DNA from: Nitrospira defluvii
Lineage (GTDB): Bacteria > Nitrospirota > Nitrospiria > Nitrospirales > Nitrospiraceae
Assembly (NCBI RefSeq): GCF_905220995.1
Contig: NZ_CAJNBJ010000005.1
Span: 1 to 64,000, forward strand
Length of the DNA stretch: 64,000 nt
Direction of reading: 5' to 3'
A program made the translations under genes and the position numbers. The notes under the pieces are model-generated. The model was not told the origin of the DNA and did not search any database. It saw only the letters and a list, made by a program, of their open reading frames with translations. This document shows positions 8,069 through 17,654 of the stretch, in pieces (position 1 is the first letter of the stretch; each line of letters starts with the position of its first letter).

Positions 8069-9453
8069 ACGCCGCATTCATCAATCTCGGCTACCTGGGC
8101 GTCTCGGTCCTCTTTGTGGTGGGGCTCAAGGGGCTCGCGCATCCGCGCACGGCGGCCCGTGGGAATGTGCTGGGCTCGCTGGGAATGTTCCTGGCCGTCG
8201 TACTAACGCTGCTCGACCGGCGCATTGTGGGCTTTCAGACGATCGCAGTTGCGCTGTTGATTGGATCGGTCATCGGCGCGACGCTGGCGCTGAAGATCCA
8301 GATGACCGCCATGCCGCAAATGGTCGCCGTGCTGAACGGGTTGGGCGGCGGCGCGTCTGTCTTTGTGGCCGGAGCCGGGCTGTTGGAGAACCAGGATGCG
8401 GCCATCGCGACGCTCAGCCATTTCACCGCGGCCGCAGTCGCCTCCGGTGTGATCGGCGCGGTGACGTTCTGGGGCAGTCTCGTGGCCTTTGCCAAGTTGC
8501 AAGCACTCATCACCGAGAGCGCCGTTCGGTTTCCCGGCCAATACGCGATCAACGCCGGACTGGCCATCGCCGCTGGGGGACTTGGACTCTGGCTGTTGCT
8601 GACACCTGCACATCATACCGCCTACTGGCTCGTCGTGGCCGTCTCGTCGTTGCTCGGGTTGTTGCTCGTGCTGCCGGTCGGGGGAGCCGACATGCCGGTG
8701 ATCATCGCCTTGCTCAATTCCTGCTCCGGGCTGGCCGCTGCTGCGACAGGCTTTGTGCTCAACAACAACGTGTTGATTATTGCCGGGTCGCTGGTAGGCG
8801 CGTCGGGATTCATTCTCACCCAGATCATGTGTCGGGCGATGAACCGATCGCTGGCGGATGTGATGGTGGGAGGCGCCCCGCCTGCGAAAAAGGGCCGGCA
8901 GGATGAGGAGATCTATACGGGGCGGGTGAAAGCCGGTTCGCCGGAACAAGTCGCCTGGCTCTTCGATGCCGCGCGTCGGGTGGTGATCGTGCCTGGTTAT
9001 GGGATGGCCGTCTCCCAGGCCCAGCATAGCGTGGCGCACCTCGCCGAACTGTTGCGTGGCCGTGGCATCGAGGTCGAATTCGCCATCCATCCGGTGGCCG
9101 GACGCATGCCTGGGCATATGAACGTGCTGCTCGCGGAGGCGAATGTCCCCTACGAGTTGCTGAAAGATCTCGACGAAAGCAATCCCACGTTCGAGCAGAC
9201 GGATGTGGCGCTCGTCATCGGGGCAAACGACGTGGTCAATCCGCTGGCACGAACCGACCCCACGAGCCCCCTCGCGGGCATGCCGATCCTCGATGTGGAT
9301 AAGGCGCGGACGGTCGTGGTGATCAAGCGCAGCCTGAGTCCTGGTTTTGCGGGCGTTCCTAATCCGTTGTTCGCCGCCGACAAGACGATCATGCTGTTCG
9401 GCGACGGCCGAGCGATGGTGCAAGCGGTGCTGAAAGTATTGAGGGACGGCTGA
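8065..9453 (+). CDS. pntB: Transhydrogenase beta subunit
   Basis: The beta subunit carries most of the proton channel and the NADP(H)-binding domain III. It has 462 residues. About eight membrane helices fill residues 5-270, including the conserved GGGASVFVAGAGLLE and LPVGGADMPV regions. The soluble C-terminal domain includes VVIVPGYGMAVSQAQH and GANDVVNPLAR. It completes a PntAA-AB-B set embedded within the hydrogenase operon, so the host probably couples H2 turnover to NADPH/NADH balance and the proton motive force. Confidence 0.95.
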   Translation: MNAAFINLGYLGVSVLFVVGLKGLAHPRTAARGNVLGSLGMFLAVVLTLLDRRIVGFQTIAVALLIGSVIGATLALKIQMTAMPQMVAVLNGLGGGASVFVAGAGLLENQDAAIATLSHFTAAAVASGVIGAVTFWGSLVAFAKLQALITESAVRFPGQYAINAGLAIAAGGLGLWLLLTPAHHTAYWLVVAVSSLLGLLLVLPVGGADMPVIIALLNSCSGLAAAATGFVLNNNVLIIAGSLVGASGFILTQIMCRAMNRSLADVMVGGAPPAKKGRQDEEIYTGRVKAGSPEQVAWLFDAARRVVIVPGYGMAVSQAQHSVAHLAELLRGRGIEVEFAIHPVAGRMPGHMNVLLAEANVPYELLKDLDESNPTFEQTDVALVIGANDVVNPLARTDPTSPLAGMPILDVDKARTVVVIKRSLSPGFAGVPNPLFAADKTIMLFGDGRAMVQAVLKVLRDG

Positions 9454-9481
9454 TGAAGCCAGGTCTCGTAGATAGGGAGCC

Positions 9482-10348
9482 ATGATGTCATTTGTACCGA
9501 CTGTCGACAGTCCCTGGGCCAACCCCTATCTCATCTATGCGGCCACCATTGTGGGCAAGATCCGGGAAGCGGAGGGGATCGACACGTATCGATTGCGCTT
9601 CGTCGATGAGCAGGTGCGGCGGCGCTTTCGGTTCGCCCCCGGTCAGTTCAATATGGTCTATCTGTTCGGGGTTGGCGAGGTGGCGATCTCGATCGTCTCG
9701 GACCCGGATGAACCACAGTGCCTGGACCATACGATCCGCGTCGTGGGACGAGTGACGAAATCGATTGCGCGATTGCAACAGGGCGACGAGCTGGGCATCC
9801 GCGGGCCGTTCGGGCAAGGATGGCCGCTCGATGCCGCGCAGGGCAACGACGTGGTGATCGTGACCGGCGGGCTGGGCTGCGCGCCGGTGGTCGGCGCCAT
9901 TGAATATATCTTCCGTCGGCGCACCCAGTATGGAAGCGTGAAGATTCTGCACGGGGTCAAGACGCCGCACGACCTGCTCTATCGCGAGCGGTTTGATGCG
10001 TGGCGGCGGCATCCTGATACCGAGGTATTGTTGACGAGCGACCAGCCCGACAAGACGTGGCGTTATCATATCGGCGTCGTGACCGAATTGTTCGAACAAG
10101 TCCGGGTGGATCCCGCTCGAACGATCGTCTTGATGTGCGGACCGGAGATCATGATGCGTTTGGGCGTGCCGATCTTGATGCAACGCGGGATCCCGGCGAC
10201 CGCGATCTATGTCTCACTGGAGCGGCATATGGAATGCGGAATTGGCCTGTGCGGCCATTGTCAGATGGGACCATACTTTCTGTGCAAGGACGGCCCGGTG
10301 ATGCGCTACGATCGGGTCGCGCCGTGGTTGGGGCAGGTGGGAGTGTGA
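9482..10348 (+). CDS. hydG: Group 3b hydrogenase gamma (diaphorase) subunit
   Basis: This FAD- and NAD(P)-binding diaphorase subunit resembles ferredoxin-NADP reductase and dihydroorotate dehydrogenase electron-transfer subunits. It has 288 residues. There is an FAD-binding barrel with FAPGQFNMVYLFG near residue 55, a nucleotide-binding segment VTGGLGCAPVVGA near residue 128, and a C-terminal 2Fe-2S site (CGIGLCGHC with a following Cys near 265). It would exchange electrons with NAD(P)H. ATG or a neighbouring codon at 9482 follows GGGAGCC. A 100-bp gap with an inverted repeat separates it from hydD. Confidence 0.92.
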   Translation: MMSFVPTVDSPWANPYLIYAATIVGKIREAEGIDTYRLRFVDEQVRRRFRFAPGQFNMVYLFGVGEVAISIVSDPDEPQCLDHTIRVVGRVTKSIARLQQGDELGIRGPFGQGWPLDAAQGNDVVIVTGGLGCAPVVGAIEYIFRRRTQYGSVKILHGVKTPHDLLYRERFDAWRRHPDTEVLLTSDQPDKTWRYHIGVVTELFEQVRVDPARTIVLMCGPEIMMRLGVPILMQRGIPATAIYVSLERHMECGIGLCGHCQMGPYFLCKDGPVMRYDRVAPWLGQVGV

Positions 10349-10372
10349 AACCAGGGACCGTGTGTTTCGTTT

Positions 10373-10407
10373 GTCTGGTTTATCTCGTTCCCTCAAACAA
10401 ACCAGAC
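10373..10407. repeat. Inverted repeat between hydG and hydD
   Basis: GTCTGGTTT (10373-10381) pairs with AAACCAGAC (10399-10407) over a 17-base spacer in the only sizeable gap between the hyd structural genes. It could be an mRNA stabilising or processing hairpin that adjusts subunit ratios, or an operator. Confidence 0.4.
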
Positions 10408-10448
10408 GAATCACACAAACCGGAACACAGAGAAGGCGTCTGATAACA

Positions 10449-11294
10449 ATGGGCCAACGTGTACACCAGACAGGGGAGACGAAGAAGGCCGCGCGGCCCA
10501 AGCTCGGCATCTTCAAGTTCGCCTCGTGCGACGGCTGTCAGCTTAGCATCTTGAATTTAGAGGATGATCTGCTCGCGATAGGGCAGGTCTTGGACATTGC
10601 CTACTTTCCCGAAGCCTCCAGCGACATGAGAAAGGGTCCCTACGACATCGCGTTGGTGGAAGGCTCCATCACCACGCCGGAGGATGCGCATCGGATTCTG
10701 TCCGTGCGAGAGCAAGCCACGGTGTTGATCACGATCGGCGCCTGCGCCACGGCGGGCGGGATTCAAGCGTTGCGCAACTGGGCGGATGTCGACGCTTTCA
10801 AGCGGGCGGTTTATCCCAGCCCGCAGTACATCCAGAGCCTGAGCACCTCGACGGCGATTTCGGAACATGTGCGCGTCGACTTCGAACTGTGGGGCTGCCC
10901 CATCGACAAAGCACAATTGCTCCGGGTGCTCACCGATCTATTAGCCGGTGTGCAGCCACGGCTGCCGACACATAGTGTGTGCATTGAATGTAAACGCCGT
11001 GAGATCGTCTGCGTGATGGTCGCCAAGGGGATCCCCTGCCTCGGGCCGGTGACTCGAACCGGGTGCGGCGCGATTTGTCCGAGTATGGGCCGAGACTGTT
11101 ACGGCTGTTTCGGCCCGGCCGAAGGGATGCATGAAGGTCCCGGACTCCCTCCGAATACGGCCTCGCTGGCCAAAGAGTTTCACCAGAGACTCAACCTCAT
11201 TCCGGTTGAGGTATTGCGCCGGTTCCGCGGCATCAACGGTGCGGTGAAACCGTTCAGGGAGGAAAGCCAGGCGTGGGAACGCAACGAAGCGTGA
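10449..11294 (+). CDS. hydD: Group 3b [NiFe] hydrogenase delta (small) subunit
   Basis: This is the small subunit of the hydrogenase core (281 residues), carrying the iron-sulfur clusters closest to the NiFe site. It begins with the family segment KFASCDGCQL near residue 27, followed by GACA, a CPIDK region and a cysteine-rich C-terminus (CIECKRREIVC, GCGAICPSMGRDCYGCFGP). There is no Tat signal, consistent with a cytoplasmic enzyme. The ATG at 10449 is chosen because the longer frame from 10362 has an unusual Arg-rich extension. It is followed by hydA. Confidence 0.92.
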   Translation: MGQRVHQTGETKKAARPKLGIFKFASCDGCQLSILNLEDDLLAIGQVLDIAYFPEASSDMRKGPYDIALVEGSITTPEDAHRILSVREQATVLITIGACATAGGIQALRNWADVDAFKRAVYPSPQYIQSLSTSTAISEHVRVDFELWGCPIDKAQLLRVLTDLLAGVQPRLPTHSVCIECKRREIVCVMVAKGIPCLGPVTRTGCGAICPSMGRDCYGCFGPAEGMHEGPGLPPNTASLAKEFHQRLNLIPVEVLRRFRGINGAVKPFREESQAWERNEA

Positions 11295-11336
11295 AGCATC
11301 CCTTGTCGAACCATATGTGCATGTGAGTCTGTAAGT

Positions 11337-12644
11337 ATGAGTGAGTCAAAAGAAACCAAAACCAGAACCATCGCGGTCGACTTGATTGCACGCGTCGAAG
11401 GCGAAGGTGCGCTTCGTGTCACCGTGAAGGACGGTATCGTGCTGGATATCGAGCTGAGGATCTTCGAGCCGCCGCGGTTCTTCGAAGCCTTTTTGGTAGG
11501 CCGGCATTACGACGAGGTCCCGGACATCGTTGCGCGGATCTGCGGCATCTGTCCTGTGGCCTACCAGATGAGCGCTGTCCATGCGCTGGAGCAGATCTTC
11601 GCGGTGAGCGTGGAGGGGGCGCTGCGGGATTTGCGGCGGATGATCTACTGCGGCGAATGGATCGAGAGTCATACGCTCCACATCTACATGCTCCACGCGC
11701 CGGATTTCCTCGGCTATGCCAGCGCGATCGCGATGGCCAAAGACCATCCGGAGATCGTGACCCGTGGCCTGCGGCTGAAGAAAGCCGGCAATGCGCTGAT
11801 GACCCTGCTGGGTGGGCGCTCCGTGCACCCGGTCTCGGTGAAGGTCGGTGGGTTTTCGCGCGTGCCGCTACGCCGTGAACTGGAGGGTCTGAAAGAAGAA
11901 CTCTTGTGGGCACGTGACGCGGCGGTGGAGACCGTCCGCTGGGTTGCGGGATTAGACTATCCTGATTTTGCACAGGACTATATCTTTGTCGCGCTCCGTC
12001 CTCCCGATGAGTATCCCTTCAACGAGGGACCGATCCTGTCCAGTGGCGGAGTAGAGATTTCCGCAGTGGAGTTCGAGCACAATTTCAGGGAAGAGCAGGC
12101 GCCCTATTCTACGGCGCTCCAATGCAGACTCAACGGAGCCAGCTATTTGGTGGGGCCGTTGGCGCGCCTGAACCTCAATCACGACCATCTGTCGCCCCTG
12201 GGGAAGCAAGTATTGGCGGACTCGAGACTGTCTCTGCCTCTGCGGAATCCCTTTCACGCGATTGTCGCCCGCTCCGTCGAAATCCTGTATGCGATCGAGG
12301 AGACGCTGCGGATCATCGACAGGTACGAACCGCCACCCAGCCCTTCGGTTCCGGTGACCGTGCGCGCCGGCACCGGCATGGCTTGCACCGAAGCGCCGAG
12401 AGGAATCCTCTATCATCGGTATCGGGTGGATGGTGACGGCCTGATCCGCGAAGCCAAGATCGTTCCGCCCACCTCGCAGAACCAGCGCCGGATCGAAGAG
12501 GATCTGCGGGCCTATCTGCCGAGGGTGTTGGATCTCTCGAATGAGCAAGCGGCTATGGGATGCGAAAAAGTCATCCGCTGCTATGACCCTTGCATCTCCT
12601 GCGCGACGCATTTTTTGAAGTTGGATATACAGCGTGACGAGTGA
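11337..12644 (+). CDS. hydA: Group 3b [NiFe] hydrogenase alpha (large, catalytic) subunit
   Basis: This is the catalytic subunit holding the NiFe centre (435 residues). The four Ni ligands are visible in the L1 motif [11 protein letters not shown] near residue 67 and the L2 motif [10 protein letters not shown] near residue 417. Residues after the L2 His form a short tail (about 10 residues ending KLDIQRDE) of the kind removed by a maturation peptidase, which is encoded next. Sequence and context place it in group 3b (bifunctional NADP-linked/sulfhydrogenase type), working in the cytoplasm with HydBGD. Group assignment is from gene order and motifs, without a tree. Confidence 0.94.
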   Translation: MSESKETKTRTIAVDLIARVEGEGALRVTVKDGIVLDIELRIFEPPRFFEAFLVGRHYDEVPDIVARICGICPVAYQMSAVHALEQIFAVSVEGALRDLRRMIYCGEWIESHTLHIYMLHAPDFLGYASAIAMAKDHPEIVTRGLRLKKAGNALMTLLGGRSVHPVSVKVGGFSRVPLRRELEGLKEELLWARDAAVETVRWVAGLDYPDFAQDYIFVALRPPDEYPFNEGPILSSGGVEISAVEFEHNFREEQAPYSTALQCRLNGASYLVGPLARLNLNHDHLSPLGKQVLADSRLSLPLRNPFHAIVARSVEILYAIEETLRIIDRYEPPPSPSVPVTVRAGTGMACTEAPRGILYHRYRVDGDGLIREAKIVPPTSQNQRRIEEDLRAYLPRVLDLSNEQAAMGCEKVIRCYDPCISCATHFLKLDIQRDE

Positions 12645-12647
12645 CGC

Positions 12648-13139
12648 ATGACAAGTGTTGGAATACGACACCCCGTGCGCATCATCGGAGTCGGCAATCT
12701 GTTCAGGGGGGATGATGCGGCGGGGCTGCTAGCCGCGCGGCGATTGAAAGCCCTGGTGGGGGACCGCGCCGACGTGATTGAAGCGGAGCTGGCCGGTCTC
12801 GATGTGCTGGACTTGATGGCAGAGGCTTCAGCCGTCATCCTGATCGATGCGGCAAGGAGCAGCCAGCCTGCGGGAACGATCCATCGTCTCGATGCGTCTG
12901 CCGGGCCGATCTCAGCGGACCTGTTTCCTCATTCGACGCATGTCCTCCATGCGGTGGACGCGATTGAGCTGGGCCGTACATTGGGGCTCCTTCCGCCCCG
13001 CGTGATCGTCTACGGGGTGGAGGTTGGTGACACTACGGCCGGCAACGATCTGTCTCCAGCGGTTGCTGAAGTATTGGATCAGGTTGTCGAGCGAGTCTTG
13101 CATGAGTTGGAGGGGCTCTCGTGCACGAGTGGCAGCTGA
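12648..13139 (+). CDS. Hydrogenase maturation endopeptidase
   Basis: This HycI/HyaD-family peptidase (163 residues) trims the C-terminus of the large subunit after nickel insertion. It begins with the family motif IIGVGNLFRGDDAAG, where the Asp-containing GDD helps bind nickel, and has a conserved HSTHVLHAV histidine region near residue 95. It starts three bases after hydA and overlaps hypA by 19 bp, so it most likely serves this hydrogenase. Confidence 0.93.
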   Translation: MTSVGIRHPVRIIGVGNLFRGDDAAGLLAARRLKALVGDRADVIEAELAGLDVLDLMAEASAVILIDAARSSQPAGTIHRLDASAGPISADLFPHSTHVLHAVDAIELGRTLGLLPPRVIVYGVEVGDTTAGNDLSPAVAEVLDQVVERVLHELEGLSCTSGS

Positions 13140-13474
13140 TGGCCCAAGTAGTCAAGATGGTGGAGGAGGCGCTCCGCCAAGCTCCCTCTGCGAGACCGTC
13201 GGTCGTGAGGCTCATGGTCAGCACGCAGTCTCATTTCTTCGAGCACGATGCGGCGGCGTTGCAGTCGGTCTTTGCTGCGGCCGCAGAGGGGACGGTTGCC
13301 GAGCGGGCCATGCTGGAGATTCTGCCGGTTCCCGTCACCGGCCACTGCCGGCTGTGCGGGACTGCCTGCGAGATGAAAGCGCTGCTGCAATGTTGCCCAG
13401 GTTGCGGGTCGGCAAACTTGGATGCGGAGCCAGTCCCCGAAGTGGTGCTTCACGAGGTGGTGGTGGAAGAATGA
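13121..13474 (+). CDS. hypA: Hydrogenase nickel chaperone HypA
   Basis: HypA delivers nickel to the large subunit. This 117-residue protein starts from GTG with MHEW (MHE is the Ni-binding N-terminus). It has two zinc-binding CxxC pairs, CRLCG near residue 79 and CPGCG near residue 92. It overlaps the peptidase gene upstream and hypF downstream (ATGA). The usual partner HypB is not encoded in the window. Confidence 0.92.
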   Translation: MHEWQLMAQVVKMVEEALRQAPSARPSVVRLMVSTQSHFFEHDAAALQSVFAAAAEGTVAERAMLEILPVPVTGHCRLCGTACEMKALLQCCPGCGSANLDAEPVPEVVLHEVVVEE

Positions 13475-15801
13475 AACAAGAGACCGTGGTTCGCCTGCGT
13501 GTCACCGTGGAGGGAACGGTTCAGGGGGTTGGATTCAGGCCGTTCACTTTCCGTGTCGCGCAACAACTTGGCGTGGCCGGGTGGATCACAAACAGCTCTC
13601 GTGGTGCGCTGCTGGAACTGGAGGGGCCGGTAGGTGCCGTAGAGACATTTCTCGTGCGCCTGCAGACGGAAGCGCCAGCGACAGCGAAGGTCGATCGGCT
13701 GACCGTAGAACCGGCGAGCCCGATGGGAGAGACTGTCTTCGGGATTCGAGACAGTGAAGGCGCGGGCGCGCGGCGCCTAGTGGTGCCGCCCGATCTCGCG
13801 ATCTGTGCCGATTGCCTGCGTGAGCTGAGCGATCCAATGGATCGGCGCTATCGCTATCCTTTTCTCACCTGTACCCAATGTGGCCCACGCGTCAGCCTCA
13901 TCACGGACATTCCCTATGATCGCGCCAACACCACGATGAGCCGGTTCGAGCTATGCATGAGCTGTCGAGTCGAATACGAAGATCCGACGAACCGTCGCTT
14001 CCATGCCGAACCGATCGCCTGTCCGGCTTGTGGCCCTCGGTTGGCCTTGTGGGATGTCCAGGGACACGAGGTGGCTCGTGAACAGGAAGCTTTGCAGCAG
14101 GCCTGCGAGATCATTCGACAGGGTGGGATTGTTGCGGTCAAAGGAATCGGCGGATTTCAGCTGTGGGTGGATGCCCGCTCGGATACAGCCGTGCAACGGT
14201 TGCGCCTCCGCAAGACAAGACCGGACAAACCCTTCGCGGTCTTATTTCCATCTGTTTCCGCGGTACGAGAATCATGCCGTGTTGCTCCGGAAGAAGAAGT
14301 CTTGCTGCTCTCTCCGGGAGCGCCGATTGTGCTGCTGCGGCAGCGCAATCATTCTGGGCTGGTCCAATCGGTGTCCTCCAACACCCCCTTCGTCGGTGCC
14401 ATGGTGCCGTCCAGCCCGCTCCACCATCTGCTGATGACGGAGTTGCAAGGTCCGGCAGTCGCCACCAGCGGCAACCGCTCTGACGAACCCATCGTGATCG
14501 ACGAGCAAGAGGCGCTGGTTCGACTTGCCGGGATCGCGGATGCGTTCCTCGTTCACGATCGAGCGATCGCGCGGCCGGTCGATGATTCAATCGTGCGGGT
14601 GGTGGAGGGCGAAACGCTGATACTCCGGCGAGCAAGGGGCTATGTGCCTCGCTCGATCAGAGTGCAGGCGCCCCTTACGAACGGGAGCGCGATGGTTCCG
14701 ATTCTCGCGGTCGGGGGCCATCTCAAGAACACGATCGCGTTGGCGTATGGCGATCGGGTCATGCTGAGCCAGCACCTTGGCGATCTGTCTACGCTGGAGG
14801 CTTTCGAGGCGTTTCGCCGCGCCGTCGATGATCTGCAACGGCTGCTTGCTGTCCAGCCCCAAGTGGTAGCCTGCGATCTTCACCCAGACTATCGGTCGAC
14901 AATTTTCGCGCAGGAATTCGCCGAGCGCCACGCGGTCCCGCCCGTTCGGGTGCAACATCATCATGCGCATGTGGCCTCCTGTATGGCCGAGCACAACTTA
15001 GACGGCGAGGTGCTGGGCGTGGCCTGGGACGGGGGGGGCTCTGGTTCCGACGGCACGATCTGGGGAGGCGAATTTCTCATCGCGGGGTATCCAGGATTCA
15101 GGCGTCTCGCCCATCTTCGACCGTTTCGCCTGCCTGGCGGAGAGGCGGCTATGCGTAAACCCTGGCGCTGCGCCTTCTCAGTCCTCTGGGAGACCTATGG
15201 AGAGAAGGGAGCCGTTGAAGCGTGTGCTGCCCGGCAATCTGTGAAAAAGGAAGGCGACGCTCTTGCGGCCCTGCTGCACAGAGGGATTGCCTCACCCTGG
15301 ACCACTAGCATGGGACGACTCTTCGATGCGGTGTCGTCGATAGCTGGCTTGTGTGATGAAGCCAGTTTTGAAGGGCAGGCGGCCATGGCTCTGGAGTTCG
15401 CGGCGGAACGGTATGAAAAGAATGTTCCCGGTGACGAAACAGGCTATCCGTTCGCCGTCATGCGAAACGACGGCAACCAAGCCATGTGGGTGGCAGATTG
15501 GCGACCGCTGATCGAGTCGCTTATCAAGGAGCGGCGTGAAGGAAGTAGTTCCGAGCGGATCGCGTATCGGTTCCATCTTGCGTTGGTGGATCTGATCGGT
15601 CAGATTGCGGAACACGCTACGTTGCCGCGTGTGGTGCTGACCGGCGGATGCTTTCAGAATGTCCTGTTGCTTCGGCTCGCGCGTCGCCGGTTGGCGCGAG
15701 CGGGGTTTACCGTCTACAGCCATCGCCAGGTGCCGCCCAACGATGGGGGGCTCTCGCTGGGCCAGGCGATCGTGGCGGCACACAGGTCCGGTGAGAAGTG
15801 A
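13471..15801 (+). CDS. hypF: Carbamoyltransferase HypF
   Basis: HypF makes the thiocarbamate precursor of the cyanide ligands of the NiFe site from carbamoyl phosphate. Its 776 residues show the full domain order. An acylphosphatase domain (about 5-95, with TVEGTVQGVGFRPF) is followed by a zinc-finger region of paired CxxC motifs (CADC, CTQC, CMSC, CPAC; about 105-195). A YrdC-like domain (about 205-390) and a Kae1-like domain (about 400-770, with VQHHHAHVASCMAEH and AWDGGGSGSDG) complete it. ATG 13471 overlaps the hypA stop; a longer upstream frame is not the real start. A short relic of a second hypF end lies at 17655-17732. Confidence 0.95.
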   Translation: MKQETVVRLRVTVEGTVQGVGFRPFTFRVAQQLGVAGWITNSSRGALLELEGPVGAVETFLVRLQTEAPATAKVDRLTVEPASPMGETVFGIRDSEGAGARRLVVPPDLAICADCLRELSDPMDRRYRYPFLTCTQCGPRVSLITDIPYDRANTTMSRFELCMSCRVEYEDPTNRRFHAEPIACPACGPRLALWDVQGHEVAREQEALQQACEIIRQGGIVAVKGIGGFQLWVDARSDTAVQRLRLRKTRPDKPFAVLFPSVSAVRESCRVAPEEEVLLLSPGAPIVLLRQRNHSGLVQSVSSNTPFVGAMVPSSPLHHLLMTELQGPAVATSGNRSDEPIVIDEQEALVRLAGIADAFLVHDRAIARPVDDSIVRVVEGETLILRRARGYVPRSIRVQAPLTNGSAMVPILAVGGHLKNTIALAYGDRVMLSQHLGDLSTLEAFEAFRRAVDDLQRLLAVQPQVVACDLHPDYRSTIFAQEFAERHAVPPVRVQHHHAHVASCMAEHNLDGEVLGVAWDGGGSGSDGTIWGGEFLIAGYPGFRRLAHLRPFRLPGGEAAMRKPWRCAFSVLWETYGEKGAVEACAARQSVKKEGDALAALLHRGIASPWTTSMGRLFDAVSSIAGLCDEASFEGQAAMALEFAAERYEKNVPGDETGYPFAVMRNDGNQAMWVADWRPLIESLIKERREGSSSERIAYRFHLALVDLIGQIAEHATLPRVVLTGGCFQNVLLLRLARRRLARAGFTVYSHRQVPPNDGGLSLGQAIVAAHRSGEK

Positions 15802-15862
15802 AGCGTGAGGAGTGAGGAGCGGAAAAGCTTCATGAAAAGTTGGCAGATGTGAGGGATGACAC

Positions 15863-17593
15863 ATGTACCGTCGTGTGATGGCGTTTGATTTTGATGGAAC
15901 GCTTGCCGTGAATGGGGTGGTGCCCCGTGAACTTGAATGTGCACTCGAGCGATGCCGTGCGGCAGGCTATGCGCTGTTTCTTGTCACAGGCCGGCGGTTT
16001 GAAACGGTTTCACTTGGTCGTCTGGGCGACATGTGCACCGGTGTGGTGTGGGAGAATGGCGCGGTCTTGGTGCATACCGCCACCGGTGAGGTCTATTTGC
16101 CATTCGGGCAGCTCGAGGAGCGCCTCGTGAAAGCGCTTGTGGAGGCCATGATCCCACTCGAGCGGGGGTTGGCCATCGCGGCGACCTGGGTGCCGCACGA
16201 CCAAGAGGTGTGGCGCGTGCTCAGCGCCCACGGTGGCGGGGCGGCTGTCGAGTATAACAAAGGGGCGGTGATGGTGCTGCCGTCTGGAGCGGCAAAGGGA
16301 GCGGGTTTAGAGCGGCTCCTGACCATCTGCGGGTTCTCGGCACACAATCTTATGGCGTTCGGCGATGCCGAGAACGATGGTTCGATGCTGCGGCTGGCCG
16401 AAATCGCGGTGGCTGTGGGGGACGCCCTGCCGGCGGTTCAAGAGATGGCCGATGTCGTCGCGTCTCGTCCCGGGCCGGCGGGCGTGCTGGAGATTCTGGA
16501 CCGCTACCCTTTGGCCGGTCAGTATCCAGACGCGCTCTTGCGCCGCGAGCGGCGCATTGTGATCGGCCGGGATAAGGGAAACATCGAGGTGTCACTGCCG
16601 GGGTCCCGCCTTGCTGGACGGAACCTGGGCGTGTTCGGGGACTCAGGCACTGGCAAATCCTGGGTGGTTGGACTCTTGGCCGAAGGGCTGCACCGCGAGG
16701 AGTATCAGGTCCTGCTGGTGGACCCTGAAGGAGACTTCCGGGGTCTTCGGGCGCTCCCGCGATTTGTGGCTCTAGAGGGAGATCGTGTATCCATGCCGGT
16801 TCCTTCGGCCGTGGTGGCATTGCTGGAGACCGGCGGTGTGTCAGTCGTGGTGGATCTCAGCCGATATCCCGCCACCTTGCGCATCCCGTATGTGGCCGAG
16901 TTGGTGCGCGCCCTCCGCCCGTTGCGTGAGCGCAAGTACCGGCCCCATTGGATTGTCTTGGATGAAGCCCAGCAGCTGTATCCGCCGAGCGGGGGAGAGG
17001 CGGCGGACGAGGTAGTCCCTCTGTTGGAACAAGGTGGATGGGCTTTCGTTTCGTATCGACCTGATCGCCTTGATCCGAGGGTGCTCCGTTCAGTGCACCA
17101 TTGCCTGGCGACTCGACTGGTTGAGCCTGAAGCGGTCCGGGCGGTGCAAGAGCATTGTGGAGAATGCGGACTTCGAGAGGTGAACTTCGCGGAGATCCCG
17201 CCCGGCGAAATTCTCTTATGCGAGGGGAAAGTCGCCCGTTTGCGACCGGCCCTCCGTCGGGTTCCGCATATCAGGCACTTCTATAAGTATCTTGAGGGGC
17301 CGCTGCCACTCGGCAAGCGCTTCTGGTTTCGGGACGCGCAGGCGAGTGTGGGGCAGGAAGCGGCCAGCCTGTATGAGTTTGTACAGCTCATCCAGACGGT
17401 GCCGTGTGCAAGTTTGGAGTACCACGACCGTCGAGAGGATTTCTCACGGTGGGCGGAGGGGGCCTTGGGCGATGCGGACCTTGCCGCGCGTCTGCGTAAG
17501 CTGGCACATCGGCAACTCGAAGGGAAAACGCTTCGGGAGGCCCTCCGGCAGACGGTTGCTGGCCGGTACGAGGAACTGAATGCGCTACGCTAA
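15863..17593 (+). CDS. HAD-family phosphatase fused to a HerA/DUF87-type ATPase
   Basis: This 576-residue two-domain protein sits inside the hyp cluster. Residues 1-215 are a Cof/HAD-type hydrolase: the nucleophile motif FDFDGTL at 8-14, VTGRR near 50 and the metal-binding GDAENDGSM near 170. Residues 235-480 are a P-loop ATPase with Walker A GDSGTGKSW near 260, and Walker B WIVLDEAQQL near 364. The first half of the P-loop domain follows a HerA/DUF87 pattern (VLLVDPEGDFRGL). The C-terminal 100 residues are unassigned. It begins 62 bp after hypF and ends just before a hypF relic and hypC. A role in hydrogenase assembly is possible from position only; it could also be an unrelated insertion. 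Confidence 0.85.
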   Translation: MYRRVMAFDFDGTLAVNGVVPRELECALERCRAAGYALFLVTGRRFETVSLGRLGDMCTGVVWENGAVLVHTATGEVYLPFGQLEERLVKALVEAMIPLERGLAIAATWVPHDQEVWRVLSAHGGGAAVEYNKGAVMVLPSGAAKGAGLERLLTICGFSAHNLMAFGDAENDGSMLRLAEIAVAVGDALPAVQEMADVVASRPGPAGVLEILDRYPLAGQYPDALLRRERRIVIGRDKGNIEVSLPGSRLAGRNLGVFGDSGTGKSWVVGLLAEGLHREEYQVLLVDPEGDFRGLRALPRFVALEGDRVSMPVPSAVVALLETGGVSVVVDLSRYPATLRIPYVAELVRALRPLRERKYRPHWIVLDEAQQLYPPSGGEAADEVVPLLEQGGWAFVSYRPDRLDPRVLRSVHHCLATRLVEPEAVRAVQEHCGECGLREVNFAEIPPGEILLCEGKVARLRPALRRVPHIRHFYKYLEGPLPLGKRFWFRDAQASVGQEAASLYEFVQLIQTVPCASLEYHDRREDFSRWAEGALGDADLAARLRKLAHRQLEGKTLREALRQTVAGRYEELNALR

Positions 17594-17654
17594 GCGGTCA
17601 CGACAAGAGGACCACACGAGTCATGCCTGCTCGCCTCTCCCGAGTTCACTTCGC

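Noticed and set aside
8203-9522. A long antisense frame over pntB
   Set aside because: It is a shadow of a well-conserved membrane protein gene; His- and Arg-rich translation without a domain.
13024-13470. An N-terminal extension of HypF upstream of 13471
   Set aside because: It overlaps hypA in another frame; the acylphosphatase domain starts at 13471 and the ATGA overlap fixes the start.
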